The notes: generated from the sequence alone by a model not told the origin. A stretch of 6,789 nucleotides of DNA from an uncultured Phascolarctobacterium sp. (GCA_900554395.1 USHB01000079.1:1-6789), one strand, 5' to 3'. Shown: positions 1 through 6,789, numbered from the stretch's first letter. Translations and numbers: made by a program.

Positions 1-432
<432 letters not shown>

Positions 433-436
433 TTGC

Positions 437-859
437 ATGGAAAAAGTAATGCAATTGGAAATTGTAACCCCTGATAAATATTTTGTGAAACTTGACAATG
501 TTGTTTACGCTTACTTCAATGCGCTTGATGGCGGTATCGGCGTTTTTGCCAACCATCTTCCGTTAATCACCGCATTGAAAGACGCTCCGTTTAAATACAG
601 AGACACAAACAACAAAGAACATTTCATTCATTTATCCGGCGGTTTTGCTGAGGTAAACAATAATAAAATTACCATTCTCAGCATTCAGGCTGAAGCTGCT
701 GAAGATATCGACCTTGACCGTGCCAAAGCTGCACTGAAAAGAGCCGAAGAACGACTCAACAACTTTACTGCTGAAATCAACATTAAAAGAGCACAGGACG
801 CTAAAACCCGTGCATTAGGCAGAATTAAAACTGTTGAGGCAGCAAAAAGCGCAAAATAA
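437..859 (+). CDS. atpC: F1Fo ATP synthase subunit epsilon
   Basis: This 140-residue protein is the normal length for bacterial epsilon, the central-stalk subunit that couples rotation to catalysis and can inhibit ATP hydrolysis. Residues 1 to about 86 form the beta-sandwich domain, with the family motifs LEIVTPDK (7-14), GGIGVFANHLPLI (32-44) and LSGGFAEV (66-73). Residues about 90-138 are the two-helix C-terminal arm, rich in Ala, Lys, Arg and Glu. The hinge carries IDLDRA (91-96), which matches the I/L-D-x-x-R-A motif linked to ATP binding in Bacillus-type epsilon subunits. The first ATG is preferred because AAGGTGG (421-427), within the end of atpD, lies 9 nt upstream; an in-frame ATG four codons later lacks this spacing. 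It is the last gene of the ATP synthase operon and is followed directly by a terminator. Confidence 0.97.
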   Translation: MEKVMQLEIVTPDKYFVKLDNVVYAYFNALDGGIGVFANHLPLITALKDAPFKYRDTNNKEHFIHLSGGFAEVNNNKITILSIQAEAAEDIDLDRAKAALKRAEERLNNFTAEINIKRAQDAKTRALGRIKTVEAAKSAK

Positions 860-863
860 TAAC

Positions 864-894
864 AAAAACGCATCTCTTTACGGGATGCGTTTTT
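864..894 (+). terminator. Rho-independent terminator of the ATP synthase operon
   Basis: The stem ACGCATC (868-874) pairs with GATGCGT (884-890). It extends inward by a T-G and a C-G pair to a 5-nt loop at 877-881. Outward, the A run at 864-867 pairs with Ts at 891-894, and the T-rich tail continues to about 899. It begins 4 nt after the atpC stop codon, as expected for the end of the atp operon. Confidence 0.9.
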
Positions 895-953
895 TGTTTG
901 CCCAAAACACGGAAAGACAGGCAAGAAATTTTGCATTACACAAATTGTTTGCT

Positions 954-981
954 TGTTTTATGCGTTGAAGTACGATAAAAT
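954..981 (+). promoter_or_regulatory. Probable sigma-A-type promoter for ftsH
   Basis: TTGTTT (954-959) and TAAAAT (976-981) are separated by 16 nt in an AT-rich stretch between the atpC terminator and the ftsH ribosome binding site. Both hexamers are close to the -35 and -10 consensus. Other pairings in this AT-rich stretch are possible, so the exact boxes are uncertain. A promoter in this interval is nevertheless required, because a strong terminator precedes it. It would drive ftsH and probably the two genes after it. Confidence 0.45.
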
Positions 982-1014
982 ATATGTATCATTTTATGGA
1001 TATATATTTTACAC

Positions 1015-1020
1015 GGAGGA
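1015..1020 (+). promoter_or_regulatory. Ribosome binding site that sets the ftsH start
   Basis: GGAGGA lies just upstream of the ATG at 1025. It fixes the start there, instead of at the in-frame TTG at 953. The TTG has no such site, and starting there would put an atypical 24-residue extension in front of the protein. Confidence 0.8.
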
Positions 1021-1024
1021 CGCA

Positions 1025-2974
1025 ATGGATAAAAATAAAACGCCAAAAAAATCAATATACTATTACTATATGCTGGCGCTGGCAATATTACTTTTGTTAA
1101 ATACAGTTATCATACCGATGTTTTTCAGCCCCAAGGTGCAGGAAATATCTTACGGCAGCTTTTTGCAGATGGTTGATGACGGCAAGGTTGCCAAAGTAGA
1201 AATTACCAATAACAAAATTGCTGTGCTGGCTAAGGACAGCGACGATAAATCTATCTATGTTACGGGCAGGGTGGAAGACCCGCAGCTTGTTAACAGGCTG
1301 ATGGAAAGCAAAGTAGAATTTTCGCAGGTAATACCTAAAGAAAGTTCGCTACTGGAAAATATCTTCTTTAACTGGATAATCCCTATATTTATCTTCTTCG
1401 CCCTGGGGCAGCTTTTTATGCGCTTTATGGCGGGGCGTATGGGCGGCGGAGGCCCGATGAATTTTGGCAAGAGCAATGCCAAGGTTTACGTGGAAGCTGA
1501 AACAGGAAAAACATTTGATGATGTGGCAGGGCAGAATGAAGCCAAAGAAGCGTTGATGGAACTGGTTGATTTTCTGCACCATCCAGATAAATATAAGGCA
1601 ATAGGCGCCAATATGCCTAAAGGCGCGTTGCTGGTTGGCCCTCCGGGCACTGGTAAAACGCTGCTGGCGCGTGCCGTTGCCGGTGAAGCCAAAGTGCCGT
1701 TTTTCAGCATCAGCGGCAGTGAATTTATTGAAATGTTTGTAGGCATGGGTGCTGCCCGTGTGCGTGATTTGTTCAAACAGGCGCAGGAAAAAGCACCGTG
1801 CATTATCTTTATAGACGAAATTGACGCCATCGGCAAAAAGCGCGACAGCGGACGTTTTGGCGGCGGTAATGATGAACGCGAGCAGACTTTGAACCAGCTG
1901 CTCTCCGAAATGGACGGTTTTGACGGCAGCAAGGGCATTGTAATTCTTGCTGCTACCAACAGGCCGGATTCGCTTGATAAAGCGCTTTTGCGCCCGGGAC
2001 GTTTTGACAGGCGCATACCGGTAGAACTGCCTGATTTGCAGGGACGTGAAGCTATTTTGCGCGTACATGCCAAAAACATTAAAACCTGTGACGATATTGA
2101 TTACAACGCTATTGCCCGCGCAACGAGCGGCGCAAGCGGTGCAGAACTGGCGAATATTGTTAACGAAGCTGCTTTGCGTGCCGTGCGTATGCACCGCGAA
2201 TGTGTAACGCAGAGCGACCTTGAGGAATCGGTAGAAGTTGTTATTGCAGGCTACCAGCGCAAGGGTGCCGTAATACCCAAAGAACAGAAACGCATTGTTG
2301 CTTACCATGAAATTGGTCATGCTTTAGTAGCGGCACGGCAGAAAAAATCCGCACCGGTGCATAAAATTACCATTGTACCGCGTACCAGCGGCGCACTTGG
2401 CTATACTATGCAGGTATCGGAAGATGACAATGTGCTGATGAGCAAGGAAGAACTGTTTAACAAAATTGCAACGCTTACCGGCGGCCGCAGTGCGGAAGAA
2501 ATTATATTTAACAGCATTACCACGGGCGCAAGCAACGATATTGAACAGGCAACCCGCATTGCCCGCGCTATGGTTACGCGCTTCGGCATGACGGATGAAT
2601 TTGATATGATGGCAACGGAAACCGTTACCAATGCTTATCTCGGCGGCGATACTTCGCTTGCATGTTCTGAAACAACAAGCGGCAAAATTGATGCCAAAGT
2701 GCTGGAACTGATTAAAGAAGCACACGATAAAGCGCGTGCCATTCTGGAAAAAGACATTGACAAACTGCACGAACTGGCAGCTTACCTGTTAGAGAAGGAA
2801 ACCATTACCGGCGAAGAATTTATGCAGATTTTGGAACACGGCAGGCAGGAAGAAGGCATGGCTGAAACTGTTGAAACAACAGCAGTTGTAACAGAAGCTG
2901 CCAGTGATGTGCAGGCGGAACCTGCAAGCAGCGAAAACGTGCGGAATATCAGTGAAAAAGCTGAAGATAAATAA
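1025..2974 (+). CDS. ftsH: ATP-dependent membrane zinc metalloprotease FtsH
   Basis: This 649-residue membrane-anchored AAA+ protease degrades misassembled membrane proteins and selected soluble regulators at the cytoplasmic face. TM1 is about 14-34 and TM2 about 112-133, flanking the FtsH extracytoplasmic domain; a Gly-rich linker (139-143) follows. The AAA+ module has Walker A GPPGTGKT (205-212), the pore loop MFVGMG (237-242), Walker B IIFIDEID (260-267), and arginine fingers R323 and R326 in [10 protein letters not shown]. The M41 peptidase has zinc ligands H428 and H432 with catalytic E429 in HEIGH, and a probable third ligand D505 in TTGASND. HEIGH replaces the more usual HEAGH; all catalytic residues remain. 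The C-terminus, after about residue 607, is an acidic Glu/Ala/Thr/Val/Ser-rich tail that is probably disordered. The ATG at 1025 has GGAGGA in front. The gene lies in its own unit after the atp terminator, 28 nt before a symporter gene. Confidence 0.97.
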   Translation: MDKNKTPKKSIYYYYMLALAILLLLNTVIIPMFFSPKVQEISYGSFLQMVDDGKVAKVEITNNKIAVLAKDSDDKSIYVTGRVEDPQLVNRLMESKVEFSQVIPKESSLLENIFFNWIIPIFIFFALGQLFMRFMAGRMGGGGPMNFGKSNAKVYVEAETGKTFDDVAGQNEAKEALMELVDFLHHPDKYKAIGANMPKGALLVGPPGTGKTLLARAVAGEAKVPFFSISGSEFIEMFVGMGAARVRDLFKQAQEKAPCIIFIDEIDAIGKKRDSGRFGGGNDEREQTLNQLLSEMDGFDGSKGIVILAATNRPDSLDKALLRPGRFDRRIPVELPDLQGREAILRVHAKNIKTCDDIDYNAIARATSGASGAELANIVNEAALRAVRMHRECVTQSDLEESVEVVIAGYQRKGAVIPKEQKRIVAYHEIGHALVAARQKKSAPVHKITIVPRTSGALGYTMQVSEDDNVLMSKEELFNKIATLTGGRSAEEIIFNSITTGASNDIEQATRIARAMVTRFGMTDEFDMMATETVTNAYLGGDTSLACSETTSGKIDAKVLELIKEAHDKARAILEKDIDKLHELAAYLLEKETITGEEFMQILEHGRQEEGMAETVETTAVVTEAASDVQAEPASSENVRNISEKAEDK

Positions 2975-3002
2975 CATAATTTGATGGGATTGAGGTGTAG
3001 CG

Positions 3003-4262
3003 ATGGACCCCGCTATTGGGTGTTTAGTGCTTTTGGGCGTAATGGCCCTGCTGTTTATTACTGAACTTATTCCGCTGGCAGTAACTGCCATGGGCGGAGC
3101 GATTATTTGCGGATTTTTGAATTTTATTCCGGATAACGGCGTATTTTTAGGGCTTTCGCATCCTACGGTAACATTGTTTGCCGGTATGTTTGTGGTTGGC
3201 GCGGCCATGTTCCATACAGGGCTTGCGCACAGCATAGGCGTGTTTATTGTTAAGCGCGCCGGCAAAAGCCAGAAAAATTTAATGCTGTGCATTATGGTTG
3301 TTGCCGCTGTTTTAAGCATGTGCCTTTCCAATACCGGCACGGCAGCCTGCCTGCTGCCGGTTGTAATGGGCATTTGCGCCGCAGCTAAAATGGCGCCCTC
3401 GCGCCAGCTTATTCCGCTTGCTTATGCAGTGTGCAGCGGCGGTATGATAAGCCTAGTAGGTACGCCGCCGAATATTATCGTGAGCGGCGCTTTAAGCAAT
3501 TTTGGTTACCAGCCTTTCAGCTTTTTTGAATTTGCCTGGATTGGCGTGCCGATAACTTTGCTGACCATTGCTTATATGTATTTTGCCGGGCGCAGGCTGC
3601 TGCCGGAGGGCGGCGATGTGCCGGAGAAGTTTTTGGCAGAGCTTGACCCCATGCAGCACAACGTACCGAAGCAGGTTATTGCAGGCTGCATTTTGGTAGG
3701 CTGCATGATTGTTATGTGCCTTGATTTGGAAAAAATAACCATTGAAATGGCGGCAGTTGTTGGCGCGTTAATTTGCGTTTTAACAGGCTGCCTTACCGAA
3801 AAACAGGCATACCATTCTATTGAGTGGAGCACCATCTTTTTGTTTGCAGGCATGATGCCTGTATCTCACGCCTTGTATAATACCGGCGCGGCAGAACTTT
3901 TGGCGCGCTGGATACTGGAAATGCTTGGCGGCGCACCGGCACCCCTTGTTGTAACGGCAGTTATTTTTGCCGTAACGGCATTTTTAACACAGTTTATGAG
4001 CAATTCTGCATCGGCAGCGCTGCTTGCGCCGATTGGCATAGTGGTAGCGCAAAAACTGGGTGTATCGCCTTACCCGGTACTGATGGCGATTGCTGTGGCA
4101 TCTTCCTGCGCGTTTGCAACGCCGATAGGCACGCCGCCGTGTACTTTAATGGTTGGCCCCGGAAGCTACCGTTTTGTAGATTATATTAAAACAGGCTTGC
4201 CGCTGATACTTTTATGCTTTGCAGCCACGGTTATTATTGTGCCGATGGTTTGGCCTTTTTAA
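3003..4262 (+). CDS. DASS/SLC13-family anion:Na+ symporter (dicarboxylate- or sulfate-type permease)
   Basis: This is a 419-residue, highly hydrophobic inner-membrane protein with roughly a dozen membrane segments. The divalent anion:Na+ symporter fold is an inverted repeat, and both halves show the signatures. The first half has SNT (109-111, in CLSNTGTAACLLPV) and GTPPN (153-157). The second half has SNS (333-335, in FMSNSASAALLAPI) and GTPPC (376-380), followed by VGPGSYRFVDYIKTGLPL (384-401). In characterised members the SNT-type motifs bind the carboxylate substrate and sodium. C4-dicarboxylates such as succinate, malate or fumarate are the most common substrates, but sulfate and citrate relatives exist and the sequence alone does not decide. 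It is shorter than the 460-480 residues of well-studied members, mainly at the N-terminus. The ATG at 3003 has GAGGTG (2992-2997) upstream. It probably shares a transcript with ftsH before it and the CsoR-type gene after it. Confidence 0.88.
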   Translation: MDPAIGCLVLLGVMALLFITELIPLAVTAMGGAIICGFLNFIPDNGVFLGLSHPTVTLFAGMFVVGAAMFHTGLAHSIGVFIVKRAGKSQKNLMLCIMVVAAVLSMCLSNTGTAACLLPVVMGICAAAKMAPSRQLIPLAYAVCSGGMISLVGTPPNIIVSGALSNFGYQPFSFFEFAWIGVPITLLTIAYMYFAGRRLLPEGGDVPEKFLAELDPMQHNVPKQVIAGCILVGCMIVMCLDLEKITIEMAAVVGALICVLTGCLTEKQAYHSIEWSTIFLFAGMMPVSHALYNTGAAELLARWILEMLGGAPAPLVVTAVIFAVTAFLTQFMSNSASAALLAPIGIVVAQKLGVSPYPVLMAIAVASSCAFATPIGTPPCTLMVGPGSYRFVDYIKTGLPLILLCFAATVIIVPMVWPF

Positions 4263-4289
4263 AATTACGCTTTGGATGGGAGGAATTAG

Positions 4290-4565
4290 ATGAAACAATG
4301 TATGGATGCTGATAACCTGCACCGCCGCTTGAAAAAAATTATCGGGCAGGTACAGGCAATAGACAGAATGGTTGATGAAGACGTTGCCTGCGAAGATATT
4401 TTAATGCAGATAAATGCGGCAAAATCAGCACTGCACCGTGTAGGACAGGTTGTACTGGAAGGGCATATACAGCATTGCGTTCGCGATGGCATTCAGCACG
4501 GTGACGCAGAAAAAACCATTAAAAACTTTACCAAAGCCGTAGAACGTTTTGCCAATATGGCGTAA
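4290..4565 (+). CDS. CsoR/RcnR/FrmR-family metal-sensing transcriptional repressor (CsoR-type Cu(I) ligand set)
   Basis: This 91-residue all-helical protein belongs to the DUF156 family, whose tetramers bind operator DNA and release it when metal, formaldehyde or sulfane sulfur binds. The family motif RRLKKIIGQVQAIDRM is at 12-27, and ACEDILMQINAAKSAL is at 33-48. The sensor residues are C34, H59 and C63. Their spacing (25, then 4) matches the C-H-C set of copper-responsive CsoR, whereas FrmR and RcnR have no Cys at the last site. Second-shell residues differ from mycobacterial CsoR: Ala precedes C34, where CsoR has Tyr. The metal assignment is therefore an inference. GGGAGGA (4278-4284) sits 5 nt before the ATG. 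It follows the symporter gene by 27 nt and is the last gene before a terminator. No copper ATPase or chaperone gene is visible nearby, so its target may be its own operon or a distant locus. Confidence 0.88.
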   Translation: MKQCMDADNLHRRLKKIIGQVQAIDRMVDEDVACEDILMQINAAKSALHRVGQVVLEGHIQHCVRDGIQHGDAEKTIKNFTKAVERFANMA

Positions 4566-4588
4566 CGGAATTTTTAGGCAGTAATTAT

Positions 4589-4621
4589 AAACGCAGCCGC
4601 ATTTGCAGCTGCGTTATTTTT
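4589..4621 (+). terminator. Rho-independent terminator after the CsoR-type gene
   Basis: AACGCAGC (4590-4597) pairs with GCTGCGTT (4608-4615). The interior is a 10-nt loop, within which a further GC/GC pairing is possible, and a T run follows at 4617-4621. It lies 24 nt after the stop codon and ends the ftsH-symporter-repressor unit. Confidence 0.85.
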
Positions 4622-4657
4622 ATAAATTTATCAGTTTGTTATTGCCCGGGAAATGCT

Positions 4658-4700
4658 AAAAAAATACCCCGCTAAACAGGATTGTTCTGCTTAACGGGGT
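4658..4700 (-). terminator. Rho-independent terminator of the minus-strand unit (possibly bidirectional)
   Basis: ACCCCG (4666-4671) pairs with CGGGGT (4695-4700). The inner arms TAA/TTA and CAG/CTG continue the stem through two mismatches around a short loop. Read leftwards, the stem is followed by a T run (plus-strand A run at 4658-4664), which suits the DUF523 gene ending at 4706. Read rightwards, a T-rich tract at 4702-4713 follows, so it could also stop plus-strand readthrough. Confidence 0.85.
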
Positions 4701-4705
4701 GTTTT

Positions 4706-5185
4706 TTATTTTTCCTTTAAAATTTTTTGCAGTTCTTCTTCAGTAATGGTTTCTTCGGTGTAAATTTTAACGCCATGCTGTAATAAAAGCGATGCGGCTA
4801 CGCCGTTGCCGGGACGTGTTGTGCCGCTGAAAGTTCCGTCGTAAATAGTGCCGCAGCCGCAGGACGGGCTGCGTGCCTTTAAAATGGCAAAATTGGCGTT
4901 ATATTTTTGCGCTGCGGCAAGCGTTTTTTGTGCGCCGCTGATAAATTCAGCGGTTACGTCTTTGCCTTCTTTATCCATAACATGGCAGGTTCCGTTTAAA
5001 ACGTCTTCGCCGCTGCCGTTTTGTATTTCTACCGGCGGGCGTGGTATGGGCAGGCAGGCAAGGCATTCCGGGCAAATGGCGGCAAAATCGTTGGTATTGT
5101 AATGTTCTGCCAGCCACCGGCATAAATTATTGCCGCCGCTGTATTTTACGTTGCGACCCAACAGGCAGGCACTTATTAAAATCAT
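4706..5185 (-). CDS. DUF523 / TudS-like Fe-S protein (putative thiouracil desulfidase family)
   Basis: This 159-residue protein is predicted soluble and cytoplasmic, and is the usual length for DUF523. It has the three conserved cysteines of the family: C7 in SACLLGRNVKYSG, C38 in ICPE, and C109 in ARSPSCGCGTIYDGTFSG. In characterised TudS proteins these hold a [4Fe-4S] cluster that removes sulfur from 2-thiouracil. E40 and the Ser residues of SPSCG are also kept. LPIPRPP (45-51) is another family hallmark. It has additional cysteines (C22, C41, C44, C67, C111), with C41 and C44 close to the cluster ligand C38. The ATG at 5185-5183 overlaps the EamA stop by 4 nt (ATGA), and AAGGGGGA lies just upstream, so it has its own ribosome binding site as well as probable coupling. 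Many DUF523 members are uncharacterised, so the substrate is not established here. Confidence 0.85.
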   Translation of the reverse strand: MILISACLLGRNVKYSGGNNLCRWLAEHYNTNDFAAICPECLACLPIPRPPVEIQNGSGEDVLNGTCHVMDKEGKDVTAEFISGAQKTLAAAQKYNANFAILKARSPSCGCGTIYDGTFSGTTRPGNGVAASLLLQHGVKIYTEETITEEELQKILKEK

Positions 5186-6081
5186 AGTTCGTTCCCCCTT
5201 TTAAACAGGCTGCCGCTGTTTAAAATTACAATGGCAGCTAAAATAAAAAACAAACCTGCTGCCTTGGCAGATGTAAAACTTTCGCCAAGCGTGGTTAAAG
5301 CAATCAGGCAGCCCACAACAGGTTCTAACATGGCCAGAATGCTGGCATGTCCTGCATCGACATATTTTAAGCCATAGGTATACAGCAAATAGGGCATAAC
5401 TGTACATAAAATGCTGATGCCTGCCGCGGCAACAGCGGTATCGGGTATATAAATAAAACAGCTCAGCATTACGTCCGGCTGGCAGAAAGGCAAAAGCGGC
5501 AAAGCTGCAAGGTAAAACGTCCAGACGGAAATAGTTGCTGAATTATATTTTTTGAGGGCAAATTTGCTGAAAATGCTGTACAGCGCGTAGCCGAAACCGG
5601 ATAATATGCCGGTAAGAAAGGCTTCCGGCGGGCATTGCCAGCCGCCGCTCAATACGCCGGATAAAAACAGGCAGCCTAAAATGGTAGAAGCTAATGCAAG
5701 CAGTTTGCCTTTGGTAAGCCGTTCCTTAAACAGCAGAACAGAAAGCAGCATTACAAAAGCCGGAGCGGTATATAAAAGCATAACCGCTACCGACAGGCTG
5801 CTGAAGGTAAAAGTAAGCAGGTAAAACAGGTTAAAAAACAGCACGCTGAAAATACCGGTGCCGATAAACATCCAAATATCCCGCGGGCTGATTTTTAAAA
5901 GCTGCGGCGAGCGCAGAAGCAGCAGCGCCGTCATAAAAACTGCGCCGGCAATGGTGCGCACGGCCGTAACCTGCACCGGCGAAAAGCCGTAAAACATTAA
6001 AACGTATGAGAACCAGCCGATAAAGCCTCACAGGGATGCTGCCGCCATAATGGCAAGTATGGGGCGGGTTTTGCCGTTCAA
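5182..6081 (-). pseudogene. EamA/DMT-family transporter interrupted by an in-frame TGA at codon 18
   Basis: Read from a TTG at 6081-6079, the frame gives a 299-codon protein, the normal length for ten-helix EamA transporters (drug/metabolite exporters or importers of unknown substrate). Codons 1-17 give LNGKTRPILAIMAAASL, with M as initiator. Codon 18 is TGA (6030-6028). The frame then continues GFIGWFSYVLMFYGFSPVQV to the stop TGA at 5184-5182. EamA proteins normally have Trp-Gly at this point in helix 1, so TGG to TGA is the simplest reading. The rest is intact: the first repeat ends with YTAPAFVMLLSVLLFKERLT, and the second has ASILAMLEPVVGCLIALTTL followed by GESF. The longest uninterrupted piece starts at an ATG at 5997 (271 residues) but has no visible ribosome binding site and loses most of helix 1. 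The gene lies 1 nt after the YitT stop and overlaps the DUF523 start by 4 nt. It could be a true pseudogene, a strain polymorphism, a sequencing error or a readthrough gene. Confidence 0.8.
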
Positions 6082-6082
6082 A

Positions 6083-6789
6083 CTACTTTCCTTCTTCCGT
6101 AGTGTATTGGTTAATCAGCGCAAAAATCTTTTTCTGCTTATGTTTGCCGCTGGGGGCGGAGGTAAAGCCGCGCCCGAATACATCGCTTGCCTCGGTGATA
6201 ATCATAAACGCGCCGGGGTCTTTTTTGCGTACAATCTGGCGGATGCGCGCAACCTGCGTAAGTTTGGCAACTACAAACAGCACTTTGCGCTGCTGGTGGG
6301 TGTAGGCGCCTTCGCCGTACAAATAAGTAACGCCGCGGCCTACAATTTTAATAATGCCTTCGGCAATATCTTCGTAGTGTTCACTGATAATGATAATGTT
6401 CTTTTTATAATCGAAGCCCACCGTAATGGAGTTGGTAACTTTAAAGACGATAAAGAAGGTAAGCATCGTGTACAGCACGGCTTCAATGCCGAAAGCAATG
6501 GTGCCCATTAACATAATGAAAATGTTGAAGATAAAATTGGTTGTGCCCTGGCTGATGCTGTAATATTTGTTGATAATGCCGCCGATAATATCCATGCCGC
6601 CGGTGCCGCCGCCAACGCGGTATACAAGCCCCATGCCCAGCCCGTACATAACGCCGCCTGTAATGCAGCTGAGCATTTTTTCAGGAACATCAGGCGTGTA
6701 GGCCGTTAAAAAATGCAGTCCGTCAATAGAAAGCGAAAGAAAAGTCATGCCCGCAAGGGAACCGAAAAAGTATTCCTTATCCATGTACT
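6083..6789 (-). CDS. YitT-family membrane protein (YitT_membrane/DUF161 plus DUF2179), 5' end outside the window
   Basis: The visible 235 or so residues match the YitT family, which is common in Bacillota and still poorly understood. Counting from the ATG at 6784, membrane segments lie at about 7-27, 37-55, 83-100 and 102-120. The conserved Gly-rich motif GGGTGGMDIIGG is at 58-69. The soluble C-terminal DUF2179 domain covers about 132-207, with GRGVTYLYGEGAY (149-161) and DPGAFMIITEASDVFGRGF (189-207), followed by a basic tail. Full-length members are about 280-290 residues, and MDKEYFFGSLAG aligns with the interior of the family after its first helices. The ATG at 6784 is therefore probably internal and the gene continues past the window edge; the preceding codon (TAC) keeps the frame open. 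It stops with TAG at 6085-6083, 1 nt before the EamA start. Function is unknown; a transport or membrane-signalling role is only inferred. Confidence 0.88.
   Translation of the reverse strand, partial: YMDKEYFFGSLAGMTFLSLSIDGLHFLTAYTPDVPEKMLSCITGGVMYGLGMGLVYRVGGGTGGMDIIGGIINKYYSISQGTTNFIFNIFIMLMGTIAFGIEAVLYTMLTFFIVFKVTNSITVGFDYKKNIIIISEHYEDIAEGIIKIVGRGVTYLYGEGAYTHQQRKVLFVVAKLTQVARIRQIVRKKDPGAFMIITEASDVFGRGFTSAPSGKHKQKKIFALINQYTTEEGK
6086..6097 (-). promoter_or_regulatory. Ribosome binding site supporting the TTG start of the EamA gene
   Basis: On the minus strand GAAGAAGGAAAG runs from 6097 to 6086, inside the last codons of the YitT gene. AAGGA (6093-6089) is 7 nt before the TTG at 6081. 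No comparable site precedes the in-frame ATGs at 6048 or 5997. This supports translation of EamA beginning upstream of the TGA. Confidence 0.65.

Noticed and set aside
953..1024. N-terminal extension of FtsH from a TTG at 953
   Set aside because: There is no ribosome binding site, it overlaps the likely promoter, and the ATG at 1025 has GGAGGA and gives a normal FtsH N-terminus.
1349..2320. A long open frame (323 codons) on the minus strand inside ftsH
   Set aside because: It is fully antisense to a securely identified ftsH, its translation resembles no family, and it is a composition artefact of the sense codons.
4665..4701. TACCCC...GGGGTG as a possible CsoR operator
   Set aside because: The half-sites are separated by a long stem-loop with flanking T runs, so it is a terminator; CsoR operators have half-sites only a few bases apart and lie near promoters.
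5990..6030. Selenocysteine insertion at the EamA TGA
   Set aside because: I see no convincing hairpin just downstream of the codon, the family residue here is Trp and not Cys, and EamA transporters are not known selenoproteins.
5831..6031. A 66-codon minus-strand frame starting with GTG at the site of the EamA nonsense codon
   Set aside because: It is in a different frame from the EamA-homologous sequence and shows no family features.
6050..6511. A 153-codon plus-strand frame opposite the YitT gene
   Set aside because: The opposite strand encodes clear YitT/DUF2179 motifs across the whole stretch, and the plus frame has no recognisable motif.

Overview
The window looks like an ordinary chromosomal segment of a moderate-GC Bacillota (Firmicutes) bacterium. 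The hints are strong GGAGG-type ribosome binding sites, a YitT-family membrane protein, a CsoR-family repressor and a DUF523/TudS protein. An anaerobic lineage such as the Negativicutes or Clostridia is possible, but this is inferred from gene style and not proven. UGA is used as a stop codon at the ends of the atpD and EamA genes, so the standard bacterial code appears to apply.

Plus strand, 1-4621: the 3' end of the F1Fo ATP synthase operon (atpD C-terminus, then complete atpC) closes with a rho-independent terminator at about 864-894. A probable promoter (about 954-981) then starts a second, compact unit: ftsH (membrane AAA+ zinc protease), a DASS/SLC13-type anion:Na+ symporter, and a CsoR-type metal-sensing repressor. 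The gaps are 28 and 27 nt and each gene has its own ribosome binding site. This unit ends at a terminator at about 4589-4621.

Minus strand, 6789-4658: a tightly packed convergent unit is read leftwards. It contains a YitT-family membrane protein (5' end outside the window), an EamA/DMT transporter and a DUF523/TudS-like Fe-S protein, and ends at a terminator at about 4666-4700. The junctions are 1 nt (YitT to EamA) and a 4-nt ATGA overlap (EamA to DUF523), which implies cotranscription and translational coupling.

The most notable observation is that the EamA gene carries an in-frame TGA at 6028-6030, exactly where the family usually has a conserved Trp in its first membrane helix. Both flanks stay in frame and align with the family, and a TTG start with a good ribosome binding site lies upstream. 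The gene therefore looks freshly broken by one TGG-to-TGA change, unless this is a sequencing error or the codon is read through. The second point of interest is the unexplained coupling of ftsH, an anion symporter and a copper-type CsoR repressor. I see no mobile element, CRISPR array, RNA gene or clearly undescribed system.
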